From Pseudomonadota bacterium (lineage in GTDB: Bacteria; Pseudomonadota; Gammaproteobacteria; Burkholderiales; Methylophilaceae), in contig JAEWTK010000277.1 of the NCBI GenBank assembly GCA_023459535.1, positions 1 to 7,148 of the forward strand: a stretch of DNA of 7,148 nt, in the 5' to 3' direction. A model generated the notes under the pieces. It was given only the letters and a program-made list of their open reading frames with translations. It ran no database searches and had not been told where the DNA came from. Positions 1 to 7,148 of the stretch are shown one piece after another. Both the position numbers and the translations under genes were made by a program. Numbering within the stretch: the first letter of the stretch is position 1; the number at the start of each line of letters is the position of its first letter.

Positions 1-1
1 G

Positions 2-1978
2 TTGACCACGGGCCGTATCGACGACATCATGACGGGTAGAGTGGAGTCCTCAAGTACACAACACACCACATCCAGAAGGGAAGAGTGCACATCCAGAGGG
101 GATGCAAAAGTCGCACTATTCGAAGGGGAACACAAGAAAGTACTAAAGTCAGCGCGCTATACCACCTGTGAAGTGGACCGGGATGACTGGTACATCAAGG
201 CCAGCAATCTAGAGATCGACACCTATACGAAAAGGGCAACCGCGCAGAATGCGCGGGTCGAGTTCATGGGTATGCCCATCCTCTATACGCCGTGGATAGA
301 TTTTTCCTATCTGAACCAAAGAAAGTCCGGTTTTCTGTCACCAACCATCGGCACCACCAGCCGCAGTGGCTTCGAGGTTCAGGTACCCTACTACTGGAAC
401 ATCGCACCAGAAATGGATGCCACTTTGGGCATTCGTGCACTCAGTAAACGCGGCATGCAACTGCAGGGCGAATTCCGCTACCTCGATGAAAGCTTCAATG
501 GCGTCAATAACGTCGAATACCTACCCTCCGACAACAACACCGGTGAAAACCGGTATTACCTGAACCTGACACACCGGCATAGTTTGGGTAACGGCTGGTC
601 GGCCGGCTACAATTATGAAAAAGTTTCGGATGACGAATATTTCTCCGAACTCGACACACGGATCACCATAACCAGCCGAGTTAATCTGGCTCAGCAGGCT
701 TATATCAATTACTCGGATGAGGTCTGGTCGTTCAATGGTTTGGTACAAAAATATCAGACACTGGACAAGCTCTCTTTTCCATACGAACGACTACCACAGC
801 TGACGCTGAACGGCGACAAGGATTGGGATTTGGTGAACACCAAACTCTATTCACAATGGGTTAGTTTTGATCGAAAAACAGATGAGCCTTTCCGACTGGC
901 GATTAGCAACAGCAACCAATTGGAAACCAATGTCACCGGCAATCGCTTCACCTTGTATCCAAGTGTCAGCTTCCCATTTGAAAAACCATACGGCTATATC
1001 AAGCCCAAGTTCGGCATCCATTACACCAGCTACAATCTGGATAACGAATCCTGGGCATTTAAAAACTCCTTGGGCAACACTCTTGCAGCCGGCAACTATC
1101 AATCCGACAATCGCAGTCTGCCCATATTCAGCCTGGACAGCGGACTTTTCTTTGACCGCGAGGTCAAGGTCGTCAACAACCGCTATACCCAGACACTGGA
1201 ACCCCGCCTGTTTTACGTCTACATCCCATACAAGGATCAGTCCATGTTCCCGATTTTCGATACGGCGGAAGCCGATCTGAATATCGGTAGCCTGTTCCTG
1301 GAAAATCAGTTTACCGGCAATGACCGTGTCAATGATGCCAACCTGCTCAGCTTGGCGCTGACCACCCGCATGATCGATGCCAAGACTGGCCAGCAGCGTC
1401 TTGCTGCCATGATCGGACAACGCTTCTATTTCTCCGATCAGAAGGTCACCATGCCCGGCATCGAACCACGAACCGACAACAGTTCGGATATCGTCGCCGC
1501 CGCCACAGCGAGATTGACCAACGACTGGAATGTCGATGCCGGCTGGCAATACAACACCGACCGCTCCACCACGGTCAAATCCAATATCGGCGCCAGATAC
1601 AATCCGGAACCCGGCAAGGTGCTCAACCTCAGTTACCGCTATACCGAAGACCGGCTGGAACAGATTGACGCATCAGGCCAGTGGCCTTTTGGCAAAGGCT
1701 GGTACGGTATCGGGCGCTGGAATTATTCCATTCGCGAGAATCAGCCTATTGAAGGCATTGCCGGTATCGAATACGACGCCGGTTGCTGGCAGGCGCGATC
1801 TGTCCTGCAACGGGTTTCGACGGCAACTGCCGAGGCGAACTATGCCCTCTACTTCCAACTCGAACTTGGCGGTTTGACCTCAATCGGCTCCAACCCGATG
1901 CGATTGCTGGAACGCAGCATCCCCGGCTACAGTCCAAGCGGTGAGATCACCAACACTTACGATCCAATTGATGAGTAA
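2..1978 (+). CDS. lptD: LPS-assembly outer-membrane protein LptD, 5' partial
   Basis: LptD is the outer-membrane beta-barrel that, with LptE, inserts lipopolysaccharide into the outer leaflet. The frame is open to the left edge, so the TTG at position 2 is not a real start. By alignment from memory with E. coli LptD (784 aa), roughly 120 or more residues are missing, including the signal peptide and much of the LptA-like periplasmic domain. Visible landmarks (partial numbering) are RGDA-x-FEG at about 32-43, YTTC ending at Cys56, [14 protein letters not shown] at 88-101, [16 protein letters not shown] at 129-136 and the EFRYLD strand. The rest is aromatic-rich alternating barrel strands ending in SIPGYS. 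Cysteines are only C29, C56 and C595. C56 and C595 match the places of E. coli Cys173 and the Cys724/725 pair, so one long-range disulfide is plausible. The first ~33 residues resemble LptD poorly. The stop lies 6 nt before surA, suggesting coupling. Confidence 0.95.
   Translation: MTTGRIDDIMTGRVESSSTQHTTSRREECTSRGDAKVALFEGEHKKVLKSARYTTCEVDRDDWYIKASNLEIDTYTKRATAQNARVEFMGMPILYTPWIDFSYLNQRKSGFLSPTIGTTSRSGFEVQVPYYWNIAPEMDATLGIRALSKRGMQLQGEFRYLDESFNGVNNVEYLPSDNNTGENRYYLNLTHRHSLGNGWSAGYNYEKVSDDEYFSELDTRITITSRVNLAQQAYINYSDEVWSFNGLVQKYQTLDKLSFPYERLPQLTLNGDKDWDLVNTKLYSQWVSFDRKTDEPFRLAISNSNQLETNVTGNRFTLYPSVSFPFEKPYGYIKPKFGIHYTSYNLDNESWAFKNSLGNTLAAGNYQSDNRSLPIFSLDSGLFFDREVKVVNNRYTQTLEPRLFYVYIPYKDQSMFPIFDTAEADLNIGSLFLENQFTGNDRVNDANLLSLALTTRMIDAKTGQQRLAAMIGQRFYFSDQKVTMPGIEPRTDNSSDIVAAATARLTNDWNVDAGWQYNTDRSTTVKSNIGARYNPEPGKVLNLSYRYTEDRLEQIDASGQWPFGKGWYGIGRWNYSIRENQPIEGIAGIEYDAGCWQARSVLQRVSTATAEANYALYFQLELGGLTSIGSNPMRLLERSIPGYSPSGEITNTYDPIDE
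67..100 (+). repeat. Short in-frame direct repeat in lptD fragment
   Basis: CACATCCAGA occurs at 67-76 and again at 88-97, a 21-nt offset (seven codons). Both copies are followed by a G-rich run (AGGG / GGGG). In protein this gives TSRREEC followed by TSRGDAK. The second copy flows into the normal LptD sequence, so the first may be a small duplication. It is short enough to be chance. Confidence 0.45.
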
Positions 1979-1984
1979 TTTCCC

Positions 1985-3301
1985 ATGAAGCTATCCTTGT
2001 TCCGTTTTTTCCTTCTCCTTTGCCTGGCCAGCTCCGGCCTGATTGCCGGTCCTGTGGGGGCAGAAGACGACGAGATCAAAAAAATAGACCGCATTGTGGC
2101 CGTCGTCGATCAGGTGGTGATTACGGAAAACGAACTGATCGACCGCATCCAGACTGTTCGCAGCCAACTGGAGAAACAGGGTGGCAACATGCCGCCGACA
2201 GATGTGCTGCAAAAGCAGATTCTGGAGCGCCTGATCAATGACCGGCTGTTGCTGCAATATGCCGCTCAGACTGGTGTTCGTGTCGACGATACACAACTCG
2301 ACAAGACCGTGGAGCGCATCGCCGAACAAAACAAGCTGAGCGTTCCGGAATTTCGTGCCGCACTCGAACAGGAAGGCATCAGCTATCGCAAATTCCGTGA
2401 AGACATCCGCAACGAGATCATCATCGCCAGGCTGCGCGAGCGCGAAGTGGAAAACCGGGTCAATGTCACCGAAGCCGAGATCGATAATTACCTGACCACT
2501 CAATCCGCTCGCGGTGACATTCAGGACGAATTCGAGATCTCCCACATCCTGATTCGAACACCGGAGGAAGGTTCGCCGGAGGAACTGCAGAAGCTGCGTG
2601 AGAAAGCAGAGCAGGCATTGAAGCAATTGCAGGAAGGTGCCAACTTTGCAGAAGTATCAGCCAGTCTGTCGGATGCGCCGAATGCACTGGAAGGTGGCAA
2701 TCTCGGCTGGAAAACCTCGACCCAGATCCCCGAACTCTTCAACGAAGCGCTGAAACCCATGCAACCGGGCGAGCTGAGTCCAATCCTGCGCAGCCCTAAC
2801 GGCTTCCACATTCTCAAGATGACAGACAGACGCGGCGGAACCTCGCCTCTGGTCGTTGAGCAGACCAAGCTGCGCCATATTCTAGTCAAGCTGAGCGAGA
2901 TCGTCTCCGAAAGTGATGCCCAGCAAAGAATGGCCATGATCAAGGAACGCCTGGACAATGGCGGCAATTTTGCCGAACTTGCACGGCAATATTCGGAAGA
3001 CGCTTCTGCCAACAGTGGTGGTGATCTGGGCTGGGTCAATCCTGGCGACACCGTGCCGCAATTCGAACAGGCCATGAACCTGCTGGCACCCGGAGAGATT
3101 AGTGAGCCGGTCCGTACACCGTTTGGCTACCATATCATCCAGGTACAGGAACGTCGCAAACAGGATATGACACAGGAAGCAGCCAGATTCAAGGCGCGTC
3201 AGGAAATCCGTTCACGCAAGGCAGAAGAAGCCTACGCCGACTGGGTACGTGAACTGCGTGACCGCGCCTATGTCGAGTTGCATCTGGAAGACAAGTATTA
3301 A
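1985..3301 (+). CDS. surA: Periplasmic chaperone / peptidyl-prolyl isomerase SurA
   Basis: SurA escorts unfolded outer-membrane proteins, LptD among them, across the periplasm to the BAM complex and has parvulin-type prolyl isomerase domains. The 438-aa product is close to E. coli SurA (428 aa). A signal peptide (KLSLFRFFLLLCLASSGLIAG) likely ends at VGA26|E27. The SurA N-terminal chaperone domain spans about 30-170 (IVAVVDQVVITENEL at the start). Parvulin domain 1 is about 182-284 (FEISHILI, LGW, GFHILKM). Parvulin domain 2 is about 295-391 (KLRHILVK, SGGDLGW, FGYHIIQVQERR). A C-terminal helix (QEIRSRKAEEAYADWVRELRDRAYVE) completes the fold. The ATG is 6 nt after the lptD stop; only a weak GAG-type Shine-Dalgarno is present inside the lptD end, so translation is probably coupled. 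No defect is seen. Confidence 0.97.
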   Translation: MKLSLFRFFLLLCLASSGLIAGPVGAEDDEIKKIDRIVAVVDQVVITENELIDRIQTVRSQLEKQGGNMPPTDVLQKQILERLINDRLLLQYAAQTGVRVDDTQLDKTVERIAEQNKLSVPEFRAALEQEGISYRKFREDIRNEIIIARLREREVENRVNVTEAEIDNYLTTQSARGDIQDEFEISHILIRTPEEGSPEELQKLREKAEQALKQLQEGANFAEVSASLSDAPNALEGGNLGWKTSTQIPELFNEALKPMQPGELSPILRSPNGFHILKMTDRRGGTSPLVVEQTKLRHILVKLSEIVSESDAQQRMAMIKERLDNGGNFAELARQYSEDASANSGGDLGWVNPGDTVPQFEQAMNLLAPGEISEPVRTPFGYHIIQVQERRKQDMTQEAARFKARQEIRSRKAEEAYADWVRELRDRAYVELHLEDKY

Positions 3302-3312
3302 ACCAGCGTCAC

Positions 3313-3318
3313 AGGAAG
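3313..3318 (+). promoter_or_regulatory. Ribosome binding site supporting TTG start of pdxA
   Basis: AGGAAG lies between the surA stop and the TTG at 3331, with a 12-nt spacer, which is longer than ideal. It is the only purine-rich site upstream of pdxA. There is no in-frame ATG or GTG between the surA stop and the conserved TAGEPAGIGPD motif, so the TTG is the best start. Confidence 0.55.
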
Positions 3319-3330
3319 CAGACCCGTCCC

Positions 3331-4322
3331 TTGAACAACGCCCCCCCCCGCATCGCACTCACTGCAGGAGAACCGGCCGGCATAGGCCCGGATCTTTGCG
3401 TCATGCTGGCGCATCGTCCTATCCAGGCAGAAATCATCGTCATTGCCGATGAGATCATGCTGCAGCAACGTGCGAAGACGCTCGGCCTGGATTTGCAGAT
3501 CAAACGCTCTCAGGGGTCGATTCACCAAGGCAACGGCACCCTGCAGGTATTGCACCAGGCCACATCGCAAATCGTGATCCCCGGCAAACTGAATTGTGCA
3601 AACTGCCAGTATGTGCTCGACACATTAAGCTCCGCGCTGGAAGGCTGCATGCATGGCCGCTTTGATGCCATGGTCACTGCACCTGTGCATAAGGGCATCA
3701 TCAACCAGGCAAAAATCCCGTTCACCGGACACACGGAATTTCTCGCAGAACACACCAAAACCGAACAGGTGGTCATGATGCTGGTCGGTGGCGGGCTCAG
3801 AGTTGCGCTGGCTACGACCCACCTGCCTTTGAAAGATGTGAGCCAGGCTATTACCAAGGAAAGCTTGGAAACCACCATCCGCATACTGCATCATGACCTT
3901 GTGCAGAAATTCGGCATTGCCCAACCACGCATCCTGGTGGCAGGCCTCAATCCACATGCCGGCGAAGACGGTTATCTTGGCATGGAAGAAATCACGGTCA
4001 TCACCCCTGTACTGGAAAAATTAAGGTTGGAGGGCATGAACCTGATCGGCCCGCTGCCGGCGGATACCTTGTTCACGCCGCACCATCTGAAAAAGGCTGA
4101 CTGCGTGCTGGCCATGTATCACGACCAGGGCCTGCCCGTGCTTAAACATGCCAGCTTCGGCGGCGGCGTCAACGTCACGCTCGGGCTGCCCATCATCCGC
4201 ACCTCGGTCGACCACGGCACTGCGCTGGATCTGGCTGGCAAGGGCAATATCGAAATCGGCAGCCTGCTTGCCGCCATCGAGCTCGCCATCGAACTCACGC
4301 ATAAAACTTCCAGCAAACACCC

Positions 4323-4326
<4 letters not shown>
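3331..4326 (+). CDS. pdxA: 4-hydroxythreonine-4-phosphate dehydrogenase PdxA
   Basis: PdxA oxidises 4-phosphohydroxy-L-threonine with NAD(P)+; the product is condensed by PdxJ in the DXP-dependent route to pyridoxal 5'-phosphate. The 331-aa length matches E. coli PdxA (329 aa). Seen motifs are ALTAGEPAGIGPD (9-21), VTAPVHKGIIN (115-125), FTGHTEFLAE (131-140), ATTHLPLKDV (161-170), GLNPHAGEDGYLG (205-217), YHDQGLP (263-269) and TSVDHGTALDLAG (291-303). His164, His209 and His264 correspond to the three metal-binding histidines of the family (E. coli H166, H211, H266). The start is TTG, chosen because downstream ATGs would remove the TAGEPAGIGPD motif. Nine consecutive C residues follow three codons later. 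The TGA stop overlaps the rsmA ATG (ATGA at 4323-4326), indicating translational coupling. Confidence 0.96.
3341..3349 (+). repeat. C9 homopolymer tract just inside pdxA
   Basis: Nine C residues in a row start 10 nt after the first base of the TTG start and encode part of Ala-Pro-Pro-Arg (residues 4-7). Gain or loss of one C would put the pdxA start out of frame. The tract is both a possible slippage site and a typical place for a sequencing length error; the frame as given is intact. Confidence 0.85.
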
Positions 4327-5871
<1,545 letters not shown>

Positions 5872-5897
5872 CCCTTGGCTCCGGCCATTCATCTACG

Positions 5898-5920
5898 GAA
5901 AAGCCCGACAAGGGCTTTTC
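5898..5920 (+). terminator. Intrinsic terminator after adk, possibly bidirectional
   Basis: GAAAAGCCC (5898-5906) pairs with GGGCTTTTC (5912-5920) around a 5-nt loop GACAA, a perfect 9-bp stem. The T run is inside the stem and flanked by the matching A run, so it could act in either direction. It lies 27 nt after the adk stop. Confidence 0.85.
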
Positions 5921-5960
5921 TGTTGCCTTGCCTCCCCCTTTTAATCATTTCATATACACC

Positions 5961-5978
5961 GGCATCACCACAGATGCC
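5961..5978. repeat. 6-bp inverted repeat in intergenic region
   Basis: GGCATC (5961-5966) and GATGCC (5973-5978) are exact reverse complements with a 6-nt spacer ACCACA. No T tract follows. It is short, and its role, if any, is unknown. Confidence 0.4.
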
Positions 5979-6022
5979 CAAATCCATTCGATAAAAACCA
6001 TACCAGCCGACCGAACTCCCAT

Positions 6023-6079
6023 CCAAAGTGGTTATATACAACCACTTATGCCCAAAGTTGGTTATATATAGCCATACTT
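6023..6079. repeat. Tandem repeat of palindromic units, candidate operators
   Basis: CCAAAGTGGTTATATA at 6023-6038 recurs at 6052-6068 with one inserted T, an offset of 29-30 bp (about three helix turns). Each copy is the left side of a dyad. In the first, AAGTGGTT (6026-6033) pairs perfectly with AACCACTT (6040-6047). In the second, AAGT...TGG at 6055-6061 matches CCA...ACTT at 6072-6079 with one bulged base and a TA-rich centre. Repeated dyads on one face of the helix, about 55-110 bp upstream of a predicted transcription start, look like binding sites for a dimeric regulator. Which regulator is unknown. Confidence 0.6.
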
Positions 6080-6080
6080 C

Positions 6081-6102
6081 AATGTAATCAATAACTTACA
6101 TT
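6081..6102. repeat. 7-bp inverted repeat abutting the PepSY promoter -35
   Basis: AATGTAA (6081-6087) and TTACATT (6096-6102) are exact reverse complements with an 8-nt spacer, 22 bp overall. The right arm overlaps the first bases of the predicted -35 hexamer, a fitting place for an activator or repressor site. Confidence 0.55.
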
Positions 6103-6129
6103 TACTTTAAGGTGAGATTGGCTTATAAT
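6101..6129 (+). promoter_or_regulatory. Sigma70-like promoter of the PepSY gene
   Basis: TATAAT at 6124-6129 is a consensus -10. TTTACT at 6101-6106 lies 17 bp upstream and matches four of six positions of TTGACA. Transcription would start near 6136 and give a leader of about 42 nt. TTTAAG at 6106-6111, with TTACA 11 bp upstream, also loosely resembles the direct-repeat boxes of PmrA/QseB-type response regulators. Confidence 0.7.
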
Positions 6130-6164
6130 TCACAACCGAATCCAACCAAATTTCCCATCAACAA

Positions 6165-6171
6165 TAAGGAG
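6165..6171 (+). promoter_or_regulatory. Ribosome binding site of PepSY gene
   Basis: TAAGGAG ends 6 nt before the ATG at 6178. This settles the start: an in-frame GTG at 6112 would put a non-signal-like tail before the signal peptide and would lie upstream of the predicted transcription start. Confidence 0.85.
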
Positions 6172-6177
6172 TTCATC

Positions 6178-6687
6178 ATGAACAAAAATCTGATTGCCAT
6201 TGCTGTAGCAGCAATGTTTATTGCACCGGCCGCTTACGCCGACAAACACAACAGCAAAAACGCCATCGACAACTGCGTCGCTGCTGCACAAGCCAAGTTT
6301 CCGGGCAAGCTGACCTCCATTCGCGCCGAAATCGAAGAAGGCAAAGCACAATACGAACTCGACATCGACGCCAATGACGGCACGCAAAAAGAAGTTGAAT
6401 GCGATGCCAAAGCCGGCAAAATCCTCGAAACCGAAGGCGAAGTTGCTGCCGATGACGCAGCTTTCACTTCCAAAGCCAAGATCAGCCTGGATGCTGCCCT
6501 GAAAACCGCACTGGCAAAACACCCTGGCGCAATCATGAAGACTGAATATGAAGTAGAGTCCGATGGCAGCATCGCCTACGAATTCGACATCAAGACAACT
6601 GGCGGCAAGTTGCTGGAAGTTGAAATCGACGCTATCACCGGTAAACTGAGCAATGCAGAAGAAGTGGTTTGGCAGATCGGCGAATAA
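6178..6687 (+). CDS. Secreted protein with two tandem PepSY domains
   Basis: The 169-aa product starts with a clear signal peptide (MNKNLIAIAVAAMFIAPAAYA) likely cut at A21|D22, so it should be periplasmic or exported. Two PepSY-like repeats follow. Repeat 1, about 28-88, has AIDNCVAAAQAKFPG, then YELDIDANDGTQKEVECDAKAGKIL. Repeat 2, about 101-163, has SLDAALKTALAKHPG, then YEFDIKTTGGKLLEVEIDAITGKL. Both show the helix followed by paired strands and the D-x-x-x-G-K ending of the family. Only repeat 1 has cysteines (C33 and C75), which could form a disulfide. The mature protein is strongly acidic. PepSY domains are known from protease propeptides and many envelope proteins; the exact role here is unknown. 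The gene is monocistronic, with its own promoter and terminator, in an AT-rich setting with several dyads upstream that suggest regulation. Confidence 0.88.
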   Translation: MNKNLIAIAVAAMFIAPAAYADKHNSKNAIDNCVAAAQAKFPGKLTSIRAEIEEGKAQYELDIDANDGTQKEVECDAKAGKILETEGEVAADDAAFTSKAKISLDAALKTALAKHPGAIMKTEYEVESDGSIAYEFDIKTTGGKLLEVEIDAITGKLSNAEEVVWQIGE

Positions 6688-6708
6688 GTCCTTCTGTACT
6701 TTCCAGAT

Positions 6709-6737
6709 AAAAAGCATCCTGCGGGATGCTTTTTTTT
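6709..6737 (+). terminator. Intrinsic terminator after PepSY gene
   Basis: GCATCC (6714-6719) pairs with GGATGC (6724-6729) around the loop TGCG. Flanking A5 and T8 tracts extend the stem, and the T run at 6730-6737 forms the release tract. It sits 21 nt after the stop and is a textbook rho-independent terminator; the A tract could allow weaker function on the other strand. Confidence 0.93.
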
Positions 6738-6837
6738 ATGCACCATTCTCGCCAGTGCCCGGCAGACTGAAAGTGCCCGATAGACAACAAACGCCTCGTC
6801 GGGTGCGCCTTCAGCCGGAATACGCCAGCCTTCAAGG

Positions 6838-6843
6838 TATAAT
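6838..6843 (+). promoter_or_regulatory. Candidate -10 element for TonB-like gene
   Basis: A perfect TATAAT lies 44 nt upstream of the putative start region. The hexamer 17 bp upstream (6815-6820, CCGGAA) is a poor -35 and there is no TG extension, so the call rests on the -10 alone. The segment 6738-6837 before it shows no gene; it contains AGTGCCCG twice (6754-6761 and 6772-6779), of unknown meaning. Confidence 0.45.
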
Positions 6844-6874
6844 CAATCAAAGCTCTTCAGCGCACAGTTGAAAC

Positions 6875-6880
6875 AGGAGG
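6875..6880 (+). promoter_or_regulatory. Strong Shine-Dalgarno before TonB-like gene
   Basis: AGGAGG is a full anti-Shine-Dalgarno match. Counting a normal 6-nt spacer puts the start at 6887, which reads ATC in the TonB-like frame. The nearby GTG at 6882 is only 1 nt away and in a different frame. Confidence 0.7.
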
Positions 6881-6886
6881 CGTGCG

Positions 6887-7148
6887 ATCACTACTTTCTA
6901 TCCCTTCGGGCAAGACCTGTCAGAAAAGTCGACCTTTGTGGCCGCCCTCATTACATCACTGGCGCTCCATTTTGCCGTGCTGGAATTGCTGCCTGCGGAA
7001 CAGCCGGAACCTGTGCGACGCACCATCCGGATTGATGCCTCGATGGAATTTCTGGCACCTCTTGATGCCGTCACAGGGACACCGGGGTCTGGATCCGGAT
7101 CGGGGTCTGCTGCCGCTGTCGATGAATTGCCGGACGATACGGACGAGA
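6887..7148 (+). CDS. TonB-like energy transducer N-terminus, 3' partial
   Basis: The frame from 6887 to the right edge encodes about 87 residues without a stop. It begins ITTFYPFGQDLSEKSTF, then one hydrophobic helix VAALITSLALHFAVLELL (about 18-35), then a Pro/charged segment and a Gly-Ser run (residues 67-74). The helix contains S24-x-x-x-H28, the spacing of Ser16 and His20 in the E. coli TonB anchor that engages ExbB/ExbD. A cytoplasmic stub, one helix and a periplasmic linker fit TonB or a relative. The C-terminal TonB domain is outside the window, so the family call is tentative. A stop (TGA at 6869) precedes in frame, and no ATG, GTG or TTG occurs between it and the GTG at 6938, which lies inside the helix. 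The start given is the ATC placed 6 nt after AGGAGG: an unusual start, or a base error for ATG. Confidence 0.55.
   Translation, partial: MTTFYPFGQDLSEKSTFVAALITSLALHFAVLELLPAEQPEPVRRTIRIDASMEFLAPLDAVTGTPGSGSGSGSAAAVDELPDDTDE
7083..7109 (+). repeat. Direct repeat encoding a Gly-Ser linker
   Basis: CGGGGTCTG occurs at 7083-7091 and 7101-7109, an 18-nt offset (six codons), around GATCCGGAT. In the TonB-like frame it encodes four Gly-Ser pairs. The linker probably gives flexibility in the periplasm; the repeat could vary in copy number. Confidence 0.55.

Larger units (their letters stand above)
5921..6177. other. AT-rich intergenic control region upstream of PepSY gene
   Basis: No convincing gene lies in the 306 nt between adk and the PepSY gene. 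After the adk terminator the stretch holds a small dyad (5961-5978), a tandem palindrome-like repeat (6023-6079), a further dyad (6081-6102), a sigma70-like promoter (about 6101-6129) and a 40-odd-nt leader. ATGCCCAAA occurs twice (5974-5982 and 6048-6056), each opening a 6- or 7-codon frame without a ribosome site, not considered genes. Confidence 0.7.

Noticed and set aside
851..1549. Long minus-strand open frame (232 codons) inside lptD
   Set aside because: It lies wholly opposite the well-supported LptD barrel, has no recognisable motifs or ribosome site, and reflects codon bias of the + strand gene.
5974..6072. Two mini-frames beginning ATGCCCAAA (6 and 7 codons)
   Set aside because: No ribosome sites, different peptides after the third codon, and they lie within repeats better explained as regulatory DNA.
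6112..6177. GTG start giving a 191-aa PepSY protein
   Set aside because: It would precede the predicted transcription start and add a non-signal-like tail; ATG 6178 has TAAGGAG at ideal spacing.
6130..6717. Minus-strand open frame (195 codons) opposite the PepSY gene
   Set aside because: The + strand has a signal peptide, Shine-Dalgarno, promoter and terminator; the minus frame is Phe/Gly-rich translation of an antisense strand.
6754..6803. AGTGCCCG twice plus a CCCGA/TCGGG pair as a possible hairpin or repeat element
   Set aside because: Arms are only 5 bp with an 18-nt loop and the direct repeat is 8 nt; not above what chance could give.
6653..6871. Plus-strand frame of 72 codons crossing the PepSY terminator
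   Set aside because: It overlaps the end of the PepSY gene and the terminator hairpin, lacks a ribosome site, and resembles no family.

Overview
The window carries a conserved proteobacterial cell-envelope and housekeeping gene cluster on the + strand, followed by two accessory envelope genes. The organism is most likely a betaproteobacterium, perhaps of the Nitrosomonadales (Gallionella/Nitrosomonas/Methylophilaceae type). This is inferred from LptD wording (the PYYWNIAP block and a C-terminus containing SIPGYS), the order lptD-surA-pdxA-rsmA, and moderate GC. No database search was possible, so the taxonomic call is tentative.

Region 1 (1-5171) is a tight run of four genes. The 3' part of lptD (LPS assembly outer-membrane protein, cut by the left edge) is followed after 6 nt by surA (periplasmic chaperone/PPIase that matures LptD and other barrels). 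After 29 nt comes pdxA (pyridoxal phosphate synthesis, TTG start beside a C9 tract), whose stop overlaps the rsmA/ksgA start in an ATGA. This matches the classic imp-surA-pdxA-ksgA operon and looks co-transcribed.

Region 2 (5171-5920) holds adk (adenylate kinase). It has its own extended -10 promoter, overlapped by a perfect inverted repeat that begins at the last base of the rsmA stop. A hairpin terminator follows adk.

Region 3 (5921-6737) is an AT-rich intergenic stretch with several dyads and a tandem palindrome-like repeat. It leads to a good sigma70-type promoter and a secreted 169-aa protein with two PepSY domains, closed by a textbook intrinsic terminator.

Region 4 (6738-7148) has a candidate promoter, a strong AGGAGG and the 5' end of a TonB-like N-terminus with the S-xxx-H membrane-helix motif. 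Its reading frame has no ATG/GTG/TTG at the expected place; an ATC codon sits 6 nt after the Shine-Dalgarno. The gene runs off the right edge.

Most of the window is ordinary core genome. The least explained parts are the layered dyads upstream of the PepSY gene, the missing canonical start of the TonB-like gene, the C9 tract at the pdxA start, a low-complexity insert in RsmA, and the odd first ~110 nt of the lptD fragment. No wholly new system is evident.
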